Shown here: positions 1-20,279 of the stretch, piece after piece
Position numbering within the stretch: the first letter of the stretch is position 1
How the letters are laid out: the number at the start of each line of letters is the position of its first letter
Assembly: GCF_000003815.2 (NCBI RefSeq)
Contig: NC_049982.1
Location: 26,740,477-26,804,476, forward strand
Reading direction: 5' to 3'
From: Branchiostoma floridae
Taxonomy: Eukaryota; Chordata; Leptocardii; Amphioxiformes; Branchiostomatidae
Length of the DNA stretch: 64,000 nucleotides
Translations under genes and position numbers: made by a program
The notes under the pieces: model-generated
Seen by the model: the letters and a program-made list of their open reading frames with translations, nothing else
Told to the model about the DNA's origin: nothing
Database searches by the model: none

Positions 1-4927
<4,927 letters not shown>

Positions 4928-5914
4928 CTAACGTTACAAAAGTCATGCATACAGTTTGGTGTTTTGACTACAGGGCCCCAAATCCTGGGTGCATCTGCAC
5001 TTTCATACACCCAAAATTGGAGGTGAAAACCTAATTGTTTAATGTGGGTGCCCCTATATATTGGTTTCATACATAAAAGTACTTAGTACACTATTATACA
5101 CCATCTTCTTGAAGCGTTAGAAAAAGGAATTAAACATTTGTTGTATTGCTCAAAATTTATAAGTTAGGCAAAGAATTTCACATTCACATTCTTAACATAT
5201 ATAGGCAGTAAGCTTTTCCTAATTCTATTTTATGCACCTATGTTTTTCAGCACACCTAAGTTTTTAGGACAGATCAATAGGTGCACCGGTACACCTATTT
5301 CCAAAAATGACTTTCGAGCCAACGATATCATGAAAACTTCCTTTCAAAATTAGCACCAGTACCCAACAGTGTTCCTCCTCTGTTATAAATCATTAAATAT
5401 TAATTTTCCCGGGTCTGAAAGATTTCAAAGTCACATTAATTTTATGGCAGGCTGACAGTTCGTAGCATGATATTCGAGCGTGTTTGTTATCTTTCCTCGG
5501 CTGGAAATTTTAAACACACCATATGTGCTGCAGCGGCGGGCACAATGCTGTAAATTTTTCATGAGCGCTAACCTAAAAACTTGGGCCCACAGTTAATCTA
5601 GATAATTCTGTCTGCAGGCGCACACTGCTCAATAAGTAGTACTCCCTTGCACACCTATTGTTGCTACTCTTTCCAGTCAATTTATGACTCTAATTCTTCG
5701 TGTTAATCCCATAAAATGAGAGTATAGCGTATGTTTCCTTCTTTTAGTCGTACAGATCTTTTCCTGCTGGAACATCGCCCTTAGTACGAAAAGCTCCAAC
5801 CCGGCATTGACTATGAGCCTCGGGAGCTTTAAAGAGCTCTCGTTGCGTGGGATGTGAACTTAGTGTGAGCAGCCTACAAAGCCCCATATGGTAGGGAGGT
5901 GACAGCCGGGGATC

Positions 5915-5995
5915 ATTTGCATTTTCTGCTTATTCAAAAGGCTGCATGAAACTTTCATGTGACAGAAGGGCGGGCCAGAACTTCACATGACGTCA
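5915..5995. promoter_or_regulatory. Candidate enhancer core: POU octamer-like site plus perfect CRE
   Basis: ATTTGCAT (5915-5922), the octamer core for POU factors, lies 66 bp from TGACGTCA (5988-5995), a full palindromic CRE/ATF site, followed by an AT-rich tatatatttat. They sit in intron 9 in a stretch of mixed composition. Each motif can occur by chance in a window of this size, so the call depends on their closeness and is weak. Confidence 0.3.
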
Positions 5996-7561
5996 TTATA
6001 TATTTATGGGACCTTCATCAAGCAAAGCCAGTGTCACTTCTGCTGCTGTCACCTGCACCTGATCTCAGGGGCATCTGCATGATAGGAATATTTCGGAGCT
6101 AATATCATGTCTACTGCCAAACATACCATGAAGTTCTAATTCCACCACTCAAGCCGGGATCCTTTCATCTCTCCTACCCCGCTTGCAGATATTGCCAAAG
6201 ATATTATGGTATAATGTTACGGTAGGAATTAATTTAAATGGAAATGCTGGCGTCCTAATTTGGGCTACAGCATGGACTCCTGGCAGACCTCCCAGCAATA
6301 AATTTTGGTCTATAATCTTGTTTTCCTATTTATTGTTAGTATTGTCTGCCGTAACTGGGGCTCGCTTTTGCCATTATTCCGCCTAACCAAATTACCGCAG
6401 TAAAAAGTCATTTTTTCTGTTGTCAGAGTTGGTTGCTTTTATTTTGGTCTGCTATGAAATTGTTGAGTAGGGGTCACGACAGGAATCCATCAGCTGATTA
6501 AAACCTAAGATAATGGAAGAAATCTGCCTTAATGAGGATAGGCGTGCATCTGCCGCCGTGACTGAGTATTTCTGACATGTGGATCTCACACCAGCAGCAA
6601 AGTCGCTGTTTTATTTAGTGCATATTGGAAACAAAATCCCCGTGTTTAGGCTGACTGCAAAATATGATGAGTGACGTCCCGGCTTTGCGAAATCCTCTCT
6701 TAATCTTCACTTGCTTTTAGGAAAATCCCGGTCCAAACTAGGCATGATTTATGTGGTGGCTGGGAGCACGATCAATGACAAACAAGGTAGTGAGGTGCTC
6801 CTGTCGCGACAAAAATCAATGGTGACTGGGACTGGGCCTGCCACAAATCATAATGGACTACAGAAATAGTTACATCAGCAAGATAACTGGAAAGATTATT
6901 GGCGTAACACCGTGGCAAACCAAGCAGAACATTGGCAAGGTACTGAGTTGAGCCCGGTCGTCATGGAGACAGATGCAGGTGGAAAATAAGCTGTCACACT
7001 CAGGCAGGGAAGGATTTTGTGTGCCGCCTTCCCTCCTCGATACCACGAGACATAGTGGCACCCAGGCTTGCACCCGGCGTAGATTGGGGTTTAGATTGGA
7101 CTGATGAAGCTGCTATTGTGGTGACACATTTACAGCCCGAGCCTACATCTTCGGGCTTTCATGTCGACTCCCACGGTTGACAACCTCTGAGCTCTGTGCC
7201 TGACAGGCTTTGTGATGAAGTGAATGCCATCTCTAATCAACTCCGTCATTCCTCCACACAGGAAGCTTTGATTTAGATGTCCAATTTACTTGCACTACAC
7301 AACAAAGTGCAGAAAACGAACCTGTTCAAGGATGTCTACGAAACACGGGCCTATCACCGGGCTCTGCTTGATGTGGAACGCTGATGAAGTAATGAGGTAC
7401 CCTCACCATGGTTTTGTCTCTTTCCTTGATAACAAAGCTCAAAACTAAGACGAGAGTTCAACAGGGCATGTCCAATGGTAAGGCCAGGGTGACCAAAAAC
7501 GAGGATCAAAGTGTACCACAATGCACTGTCATCTTCCACTTCATTTTCTTTTATGTGGATG

Positions 7562-7587
7562 GATATCTACGGAAAACCGTAGATATC
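7562..7587. repeat. Perfect 26-nt hairpin (11-bp arms, AAAA loop)
   Basis: Arms GATATCTACGG and CCGTAGATATC flank AAAA with no mismatch. It lies in intron 9 just before a 13-nt C run. It could be the tip of a foldback transposon or a structured RNA. No longer terminal repeats were seen around it. Confidence 0.7.
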
Positions 7588-7608
7588 ATGCTCTGGAGAA
7601 TGAGCTTG

Positions 7609-7621
7609 CCCCCCCCCCCCC
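7609..7621. repeat. C homopolymer (13 nt)
   Basis: A pure run of C on the plus strand. Similar C or G runs occur at 19760-19775, 24783-24796 and 39100-39113. Lengths of such runs are unreliable in assemblies. Confidence 0.9.
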
Positions 7622-8090
7622 TACTACTACCAAATCTTGAACGTTGTTTTAAAACCCTGTTGCAAGTGACAATAAATTTTCTGACAACATAAAGGGAATA
7701 CTAGATTCAGAGAATCCCCCCTTTTCTCACTTTCTTGCTTCCCGTAAAAAGGGTACAAAATATATGTCTGCTCTATAGCTAGTAGTACTTTGGGAAGAAA
7801 ACATTTGAAGTTTTGTTGGTCTTTTAATACTGAACTTTTATTTCAAGGTCTGATATGGGCTGAGTGCCAACAATTGAGGAATCAATAACTGAATAAGTTA
7901 CTGTGGAGATCAGAGTTTCCACTTATCTGGAGGTCTTGAGTGACACTTTGCTTCGTTGACATCTCCTGTAAGTTGCCCGAAACCAAACAATCTGATATTC
8001 TATCGTGATGTCACATCACAGGCTAACTAAAGACTAGATAAAGGCTGTCCGGAGGTTGTAGCCTGGGCGCCAGACTGTTTCCATGGCCTA

Positions 8091-8227
8091 CAGCTCTTGG
8101 GCCAACATGCCCCAAAGGAAATTTTACCACAAGCCCTAGGTAAATACATTTCCTGTGTGATAATTTCGGACTGTCTCAGAAGTGTCTGTGGTAAGATTTC
8201 CTTTTGGGCATGTTGGCCCTAGAGCTG
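8091..8227. repeat. Inverted repeat, 41-nt arms with 55-nt spacer (foldback element)
   Basis: Arms 8091-8131 and 8187-8227 are near-perfect reverse complements sharing a core such as GGGCCAACATGCCC with AAAGGAAAT and TTACCACA. About four mismatches separate them. It lies 215 nt downstream of the exon 9 donor in the transcript. The sequence just outside the left arm, tagcctgggcgccagac, resembles the end of the MITE at 30466, so a MITE origin is likely. Confidence 0.75.
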
Positions 8228-8412
8228 AGGAGCTGGCCTATGAAGCCATTCACAGATAGGAATACAAGTATGGGCAACACAGCCCTTCCTGTACTGACAT
8301 CTTCCAGGCATGGAACTTCCCACCCTTTGCTACTTAAAAATAATGAGCTCTACAAAAAGTAACAATGTATGACCTTTACAAAACACACAAAACTTTCTTT
8401 ACTATAATACTA

Positions 8413-13771
<5,359 letters not shown>

Positions 13772-16700
13772 TCACAGCCATAACAATTAATGGGGGTAGA
13801 TGTTTCTCAAAGTCAAGGTCATGACACATAAGGAAGGTCAAATAAGTGTCATCGTTGCTTGAGTTTAACATTGACATCTATCTAATCAACAAGATAACAG
13901 AGTCCCTGTGCTCTATTATAACAGTTACAAATACAAAATAATGACATTACTATAGAAAAAAAGGTTTTGCAAGTTCTTTGACCGCAACTGTTATCAACCT
14001 ACATGTATTATCAGACCTGTCAATAATGTTAACCACAGCTACTCCTACATTGTCTATCTTATTTGACCAATAGAATACTTTTTGATGACAGTTCCTTATG
14101 ACCTTTTCTTCCAAAGAGGTTATGTTTTGATCCGTAACAGTTTTTTGGTTGCCACGAAAGTTTGTAAATACTTGTTTCAACCCTTCATTTCTGAAATAAC
14201 TGTCACCAGCATTCATGGAAGTAGGCTACATCAGGAAGGCAACCATCTTCATAGTGTAAGGTACTACTTGTTTTACAGAAATTGCTTGATAGGTAAGGTT
14301 TTTTACATTTTTGAAAGCTGAGATTGTGCCAAATGCGAACGGAAGACGAGATATAAAGATATCACTCTGGTAATATCTGAAAATGTTTACTCTAGCAGTA
14401 AACACAGTATATTTTAGATCATCTGTCAGTGTCCTGATCAAGCCAAAAATATCTCAAATCTGTACCAAACTGTCCATACAGTTACAAACACAACACAAAA
14501 ACATTGCAAGATCATGGCTTCCATCGTTGTTTCATTCATCAAAGTCTTTCACAATTATGAAATGATCATGTATCTACTGTCTGTAGTGGCATTGTTGTAG
14601 TAGCATGATTTTAGTGCGCTGAATTTCCGCCGCAAAAGTCAGATTAACTGCAGAAAGGCTCACAACAAGAACTGAAGAAGTTGTCTACCTTCTGCACATG
14701 AAAACAAGGCCATTTCTGTCAAATTATGCCGGCACTTGCCGATAAATACTGAGCCGTGGGTTACTGAGGATAGGATTGACAATGTTATCATACTGTAAAG
14801 GGACTTAAAGACTGTTGGTGAGACTCCTCACTAACCTTACATATCTCATCTCTAAAAGCAGTCTCTCTGTTAATACTTCATTGAAGAGGATGAGTGATCG
14901 TGAATCATCTGAACAGACGAATTGTATGCTAATTCTGTTTACATTTACTAACAACAGCATTTGTTGATCCCGCTATTCCAAAAGAATAGAATAGATTTGT
15001 TGGCATTGAAAACCTTCATTTTTCGACTTTAAGGTCCCCACTTTCCCTATAGCCCCTAATACTAGACTTCTCCACAGACAAACAAAATTGTAGAAACAGA
15101 CCCAAATACTACGGCTATTTTATCACATTTGGGCATAGTCGGTCAATTTTGGGCCAATTTCTTTCAGTCTGAGATCTGGTAGGAACTACATGCAGCCTTC
15201 CTGGAGTGTGCTGGTAACTCACTTGACTGAGATATATCTTCAAGCAGTTGAAAGGTCACTCCCTGAATGTCAGAATACATGTAGTTAGAATCACTGTCAA
15301 ACACTGGGATTTCTTTCCTTTTTTTTTACGATAGTAGGCTTCAGTACATCTCTTCTCCTGACAATATCGGCATTCTTACACTGGTGTATTTAGAGGAGCT
15401 GTAGCCAAAAGCTTGTCAAGAGCTTAGAATTGTTTTTCATTGACAAAGCTGAAGGGTCTGAAGTGGCTGCCATTCAACATTAACTCAATACCACAGAACC
15501 CCCTCCCCCCCAAAACACACACTCATGACAGGTGGCCATATGGCTGCAAGATTTTCAACTACTTATACCTGGCATATTCTTTATCAATAATAAGTGTGCT
15601 GGGTTTTCCAACATGAAAATTGCTGAGTTTAAGGAACTAGTGCATGCCGTATTGCAGTAACCCACACGATATTGGGAAAACATAGTTAACGTTATTAATG
15701 TTTGACAGTGGTAGAGCCAAGCACTGTATTCCAATCACATGATGACTGATGTTTCAGTGTGTCTCCAAACATCAGGTTTATATTCAATGATGAAATATTG
15801 TAGCCATGATTTGGTATAAATGTATCAACTATGTAACAATCTCCAGACTTTGTTACAGACTGTTTTGCATCCTGTTTTGGTGTAACTTATCCTTATGAAA
15901 CCTGACACAGCAATAATTTAACTACAAACTTTAGACAGATTAAACTAGACAAAATGAGGACTACTTCAACGTTCTCAAACTTACTTATAAATGTCAGAAG
16001 TCAAAAATGGCTATATTTTCTCAGAAAGGTTACTTTTCTACCTTGATCTAATTCTAACATGCTACACAAAAAATGCCTTTTGTGACTTAATAGAGATGAA
16101 GATGACAAGGCATGCCCGAAAGAGTTGCGAACTGGGGGAATGCCCCCAGGAAGTTGTTGTGATGTCTGGAAGAGGTAAACCGATTCTATAGTCCATCTCT
16201 GTCTACTAATTAGTGGATGGTTTGGGGCCTGAGTTTATCTGAGGTTCCCTCTGGGCATGGTGGCCAAATTGCTGTTTACAGGGCTGCTAAAGTCTGGTCC
16301 CCTCCTAGATCTGGACTGACTCCAAGTACAAAGAAACCCTTTTACCCTTCCTTCTGGCAGCTTTGCTGATGCACCCTGCAAAAACCATCACCTAGGTCCA
16401 GACATGAATCCACTCAGCGAAAGCAAAACAAGAGGCGGGCACTTCATATTTTTGACACTGACCCGTGTATCAGGGGTCAGAAGTTCTGCTGCATTTCTCA
16501 TGACTTACTCACACATTGCATTCTCTTGGAACAAGTAGTTAATTCTTTGTGAAATATTGTTCCGGACTGGCACCCCTTCCTGGGCATGATAGTTTATTGT
16601 TCAAATGTTTTTCTTTCCAGGGACCATGGGGAGAAAACAATCCAAAACTTTCAGGTACAGATGAGAGTTGCAGATGTGGGGTGAAATGGACACCTCACCC

Positions 16701-18536
16701 TGTCTGTGGGACCTGTCGAAAACTCAGCCAAGAACACGTACCTTGGCACATGTGCATCTCTGGCCACCCTGACCCAAGACAAGGCGTTGTTGTCTTGCTT
16801 CCTATCTGGCAGCAGGTTGGTCCTGTTCCCACGGTATCACATCACCCCCCTTTCCCTGGACCAGGAACTTTGCCATTCACCCACCAACAAACCCCTAACA
16901 AGGAACTCTACAAGCTCCCCAGCAATGACAGATTGGGAAAGTTCAACTCCTTCAGATTATCACTTGGGAACTACCTTGTAACGTTTGTGTAATCAGAATC
17001 ATACAAGGTCCCTTTGTTCCTGGGCTACTTTGTCATTTGTATGGAGAGCAAAGCTCTTACCTGACCAAAGGCTATCTGGGGACCAGGCATTTTGTCCTCT
17101 AGATAATCAAGTGCTTGTGGGCTACAGGCAATCAAAGGCAGCCCTCCCTTTTGAGGTTAACTACAGCACCAGGCAGCAAGCCAATAATTAGAAAACAACA
17201 ATGCCCATATTGAATAGCCCGAAACCATTATTCATTATTCAAAGTTTGACATTTCTAAGGTTTTCTGGGGAATATTATCATCATGTCAATCAGCCCCAGT
17301 TGTTTTTAATCAGAGATACATTGCCATCCCAGGGTAATTATAGATGGAGATATTGATTTCATTTAGGGACTGCCCTGATGGTAGATTTTGTCACACCTCC
17401 CCAGCAAGATGAGATAATTTGCGATGTGTCATGAATTTCTTGAACTTTGCCCAATACCCAAATTTTTCTTCTTCACAATCCTTTATTTTATCCTCCGCAT
17501 GAAGTTTCCTCTAAAAGAATCTAGATATCAGCGCTGGCAGTTGTCTTATAACTCCTGACAATTGAGTGAGAATTCATGCTGATAAGGGCCATTATAAACC
17601 ATCTCTCAAATGCAGTTAGCTGTTCACAATTATCCACCTGCTGCCTCCCCTTTTTCCTCCAACACATTTCTTACCAGTTCCGACAATTTTGAATTTTCTA
17701 AATTCAAACCTACGGCAAATTATAGTGCCGCCATCAACAGAAATAAAACTGACTTTCATCGAAACAACAAAAACAGGTGATGGTAATTTTGGTAGCAGTG
17801 GAACTATGTCCCCACTTAGCGATCTGTACTTGTATTATGAATATTTGGCAGAAGTTGACCCCATGAACCCAGTATTAAAGGCTATTGATTGAAACTCTAT
17901 ATTCCCACTGAGGACATGCCTGTGCAATTTTGCCCAGGAGCACCCAAAAAATTGATTATAACTGCTGATTTAAAGTTGCATACCTGCAAAATACTTGAAA
18001 GAAATTCATCTCCCTTCTAACACAGACTGTGTCTTTGAAGCTAAGAGGAAGGATCGCTTAAATCTGCGTTCCCACCTCTACTGATATTACCCAAATCCAA
18101 AGGAAACACTAGTTATTATTCAATATTCTGGCTGGACAGCGATGAGATCTCGCTTCTATCCCACTCCCCGGGATGAAGTTTATAATATACATTGTGTGCT
18201 GACCCAGGGTTATCACCCTAAGGCACAGGACACAGGAAGGGTGGGGTAGGCAGGGCGACAGGGATGTCACAGGTAGACTCAGGGAAACTGACAGGAACAG
18301 TCAACATAATGAGGCGCACTTGTGTCCCTGCCGTGAGCCAACGTTTTTATATGATGAATAGTGGAAGGTTTAATAAATGGTAACAAGGGGAAGTAATGCA
18401 TTGTCACATAAAAGGAGAACCCGGCTATTATTAGCTAAAGAGAAGATTGTTGAAATAATTGTATGTTACAACCTTGTAAATGTTGTATAAATGTACACTT
18501 TCTGTCATTGACACTTCCTGCATTGCATTCATGATT

Positions 18537-18555
18537 AAGCATATATTATATGCTT
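18537..18555. repeat. 19-nt palindrome
   Basis: AAGCATATATTATATGCTT: 9-nt arms around a single T in intron 7. AT-rich and short, so probably without function. Confidence 0.6.
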
Positions 18556-19759
18556 ATGCTAATAAATGCATTCACTACTAATCACAAACATTAGATAGGA
18601 ACTCTAGAATGTAATTTGATATTCACGAACATGTTTTACAAATGAAGTTGTTTTAATCTTGAGTTGCAGAATTTTTCACCTATTCAATGCTTTTTATTGA
18701 CATTTGAATATAAAGTGTTATATTTCTTATTCAAGAAGTGAAATAAACTGTTTGGAGTTAAATCCAAGTTATAACATTTACCTATTAGCTTTGCTCATTG
18801 GTTAACAATTACAATAAAACGTGGTCCATAACATTTGTCTCAAACTGACTGAGAAAAGAGATTGAGAAATGCTCTTTCCCTTTGTACATTGGAGTTATTC
18901 CATTTCATCTTAACTTGAACGAATTGGATGTATTTGTTGAAGTAATCAAGATGTACATGGCAATGTATTTTGTCTTTGCTCATACCAGCACATATATAAG
19001 TGATACGGAATTCACACTCCCAATGCCAGGCATTTCCTCGCAAAGTAAGCAATTTTGTTTCATTATGATGCTTGTATATAAATATATGTCTTTGACACGC
19101 GGTTTACAAGGAAACTTCCTCTATTTCCAACTGTAAGGATCAGACATTAGGGGGGTGCTTATGTTCAACATGGCATGTGTCTAACATAAGAAACCAAAAG
19201 ACGTTTGCTGCGTGGGAATTTAATCCATGCAGAGATGTCACTATGGTGAAATCAGCAACAATTCACTTCTGTTTACAATTGTGCATACACTATACTGTGG
19301 TACCTACAAAAAGGGCTTTACTGCAACCTTAGGATGGTTTTATTGCTGAAATTACAGATCTACTAACGTTACAGGAATGCGATTATCATGTGCCAATTTG
19401 CCACAGGGACACAGGTAACTAAGCATTTCATGTTGACAACCCTAAAAAAGCTGTGCTAGCATGACATTGTTCTATGACTCATAATAGATAAGCAACAATG
19501 TTATTCTGTGGTTTTGTCATTTTTAGACCACTCAACAATCTCAATCTTTGCTGTAACATTTCTACTACATTTTGTACTTACGTAGTTGGGCCAATTCTTT
19601 GAAAACTAACTTGTCTATAATGCCATTTATGTAAAGCGCGGGAAGGGATTGTACATAGCCAAGTCTATGTTTTAACTGCCTTCCTTGACTTTGCCTAGGG
19701 GGTTCTTCGGAAAGCATTGTCCTACATCCACCCCACCCCCCAACACTGTCCCAAAAACT

Positions 19760-19775
19760 GGGGGGGGGGGGGGGG
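19760..19775. repeat. G homopolymer (16 nt)
   Basis: A pure G run in intron 7, about 280 bp downstream of exon 7b in the transcript. Confidence 0.9.
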
Positions 19776-20049
19776 CTTTGAATATTATATACTTACATAC
19801 ATACACTTTTGGTGCAGGTAGGATTTTAAGTCCTCATACACCATTGTTGGACAGATAAAACATGACATCCTGACAATGGACATGGTAAGAAAATTTCTTT
19901 TAAAAGGTATTGTTCTAAAAAGAAGTAGTTTACGGAGCTAAAAGGAGGGCAAGAAGAGAAACATTACGGAGGAAACTCAAACGTACTTTATTAACCATCA
20001 TCAAAGAAAAAGTAGGGAAAGGCACCCATAGGGACGGTAAGGGGAATAC

Positions 20050-20131
20050 CTGGAAGCGTCGCATGTCTCGTGGGTTACCAGCGTTCTTCAAGCAGTTTTG
20101 ATTGCACTTCAGGAAAGCCTTGAGGAAAAAC
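20050..20131 (-). CDS. Ebf: Ebf exon 7b (second, mutually exclusive copy, residues 183-210)
   Basis: This is the second copy of exon 7, 66 bp downstream of 7a in the transcript. The acceptor is gtttgtatgcag, with a purine-interrupted tract, and the donor is CAG gtattc. It reads [13 protein letters not shown], then [14 protein letters not shown]. It has A188 where 7a and vertebrates have F, and L190 as in vertebrates. Length (82 bp) and phases are identical to 7a, so either copy can link exon 6 to exon 8, but not both. Splicing 7a to 7b shifts the frame and reaches a stop after 18 codons inside 7b. There is no stop, frameshift or damaged splice site, so it is not a decaying duplicate. Whether it is used, and where, needs RNA data. 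Confidence 0.93.
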
Positions 20132-20197
20132 CTGCATACAAACACAAGGGGATACACCACGATTACTTTTAACATGCAAGAATAGGGCACAAAGTAC
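20132..20197 (-). other. Ebf: 66-bp spacer intron between exons 7a and 7b
   Basis: Read on the minus strand it runs from donor gtactt to acceptor gtatgcag. At 66 nt it is close to the lower limit for animal introns. A branch point usable by 7b would sit very near the 7a donor, which would discourage joining the two copies. Confidence 0.85.
20173..20178 (-). promoter_or_regulatory. Rbfox-type splicing motif TGCATG between exons 7a and 7b
   Basis: On the transcribed strand the 66-bp intron contains TGCATG, the RNA motif bound by Rbfox proteins (UGCAUG). It starts 20 nt into the intron after the 7a donor and ends about 41 nt before 7b. Rbfox bound downstream of an exon usually promotes it and bound upstream usually represses it, so this position would favour 7a over 7b. 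No other TGCATG was seen within about 120 nt of the pair. A 6-mer in 66 nt has roughly a 1.6% chance of occurring at random. Confidence 0.5.
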
Positions 20198-20279
20198 CTG
20201 AAAACGGCGCATGTCCCTTGGATTGCCCGCATTCTTCAGACAATTCTGATTGCATTTCATGAAAAACTTCAGGAAAAAC
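20198..20279 (-). CDS. Ebf: Ebf exon 7a (first of two alternative copies, residues 183-210)
   Basis: This 82-bp exon is the first of the pair in transcript order. The acceptor ttcttccctgcag is preceded by a pyrimidine-rich tract and the donor is CAG gtactt. It reads [13 protein letters not shown], then [14 protein letters not shown], part of the DNA-binding domain just after the zinc knuckle. Vertebrate EBF has FFLKFFLK here, so this copy keeps F188 but has M190. Phase 2 enters and phase 0 leaves, the same as copy 7b. The pair differs at 18 of 82 nucleotides but only at residues 188 and 190, so both copies have been held by selection. Its stronger acceptor suggests it is the default choice (inference). 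Confidence 0.95.

Noticed and set aside
16549-16992. 147-codon plus-strand open frame in intron 7
   Set aside because: No recognisable domain, composition like the surrounding intron, on the opposite strand to the gene, and no splice or start context that supports it.
19211-19218. Suppressor of Hairless/CSL sites (CGTGGGAA here; TTCCCACG at 16826 and 51897)
   Set aside because: Isolated 8-mers, about as many as expected by chance in 64 kb on two strands, with no clustering.
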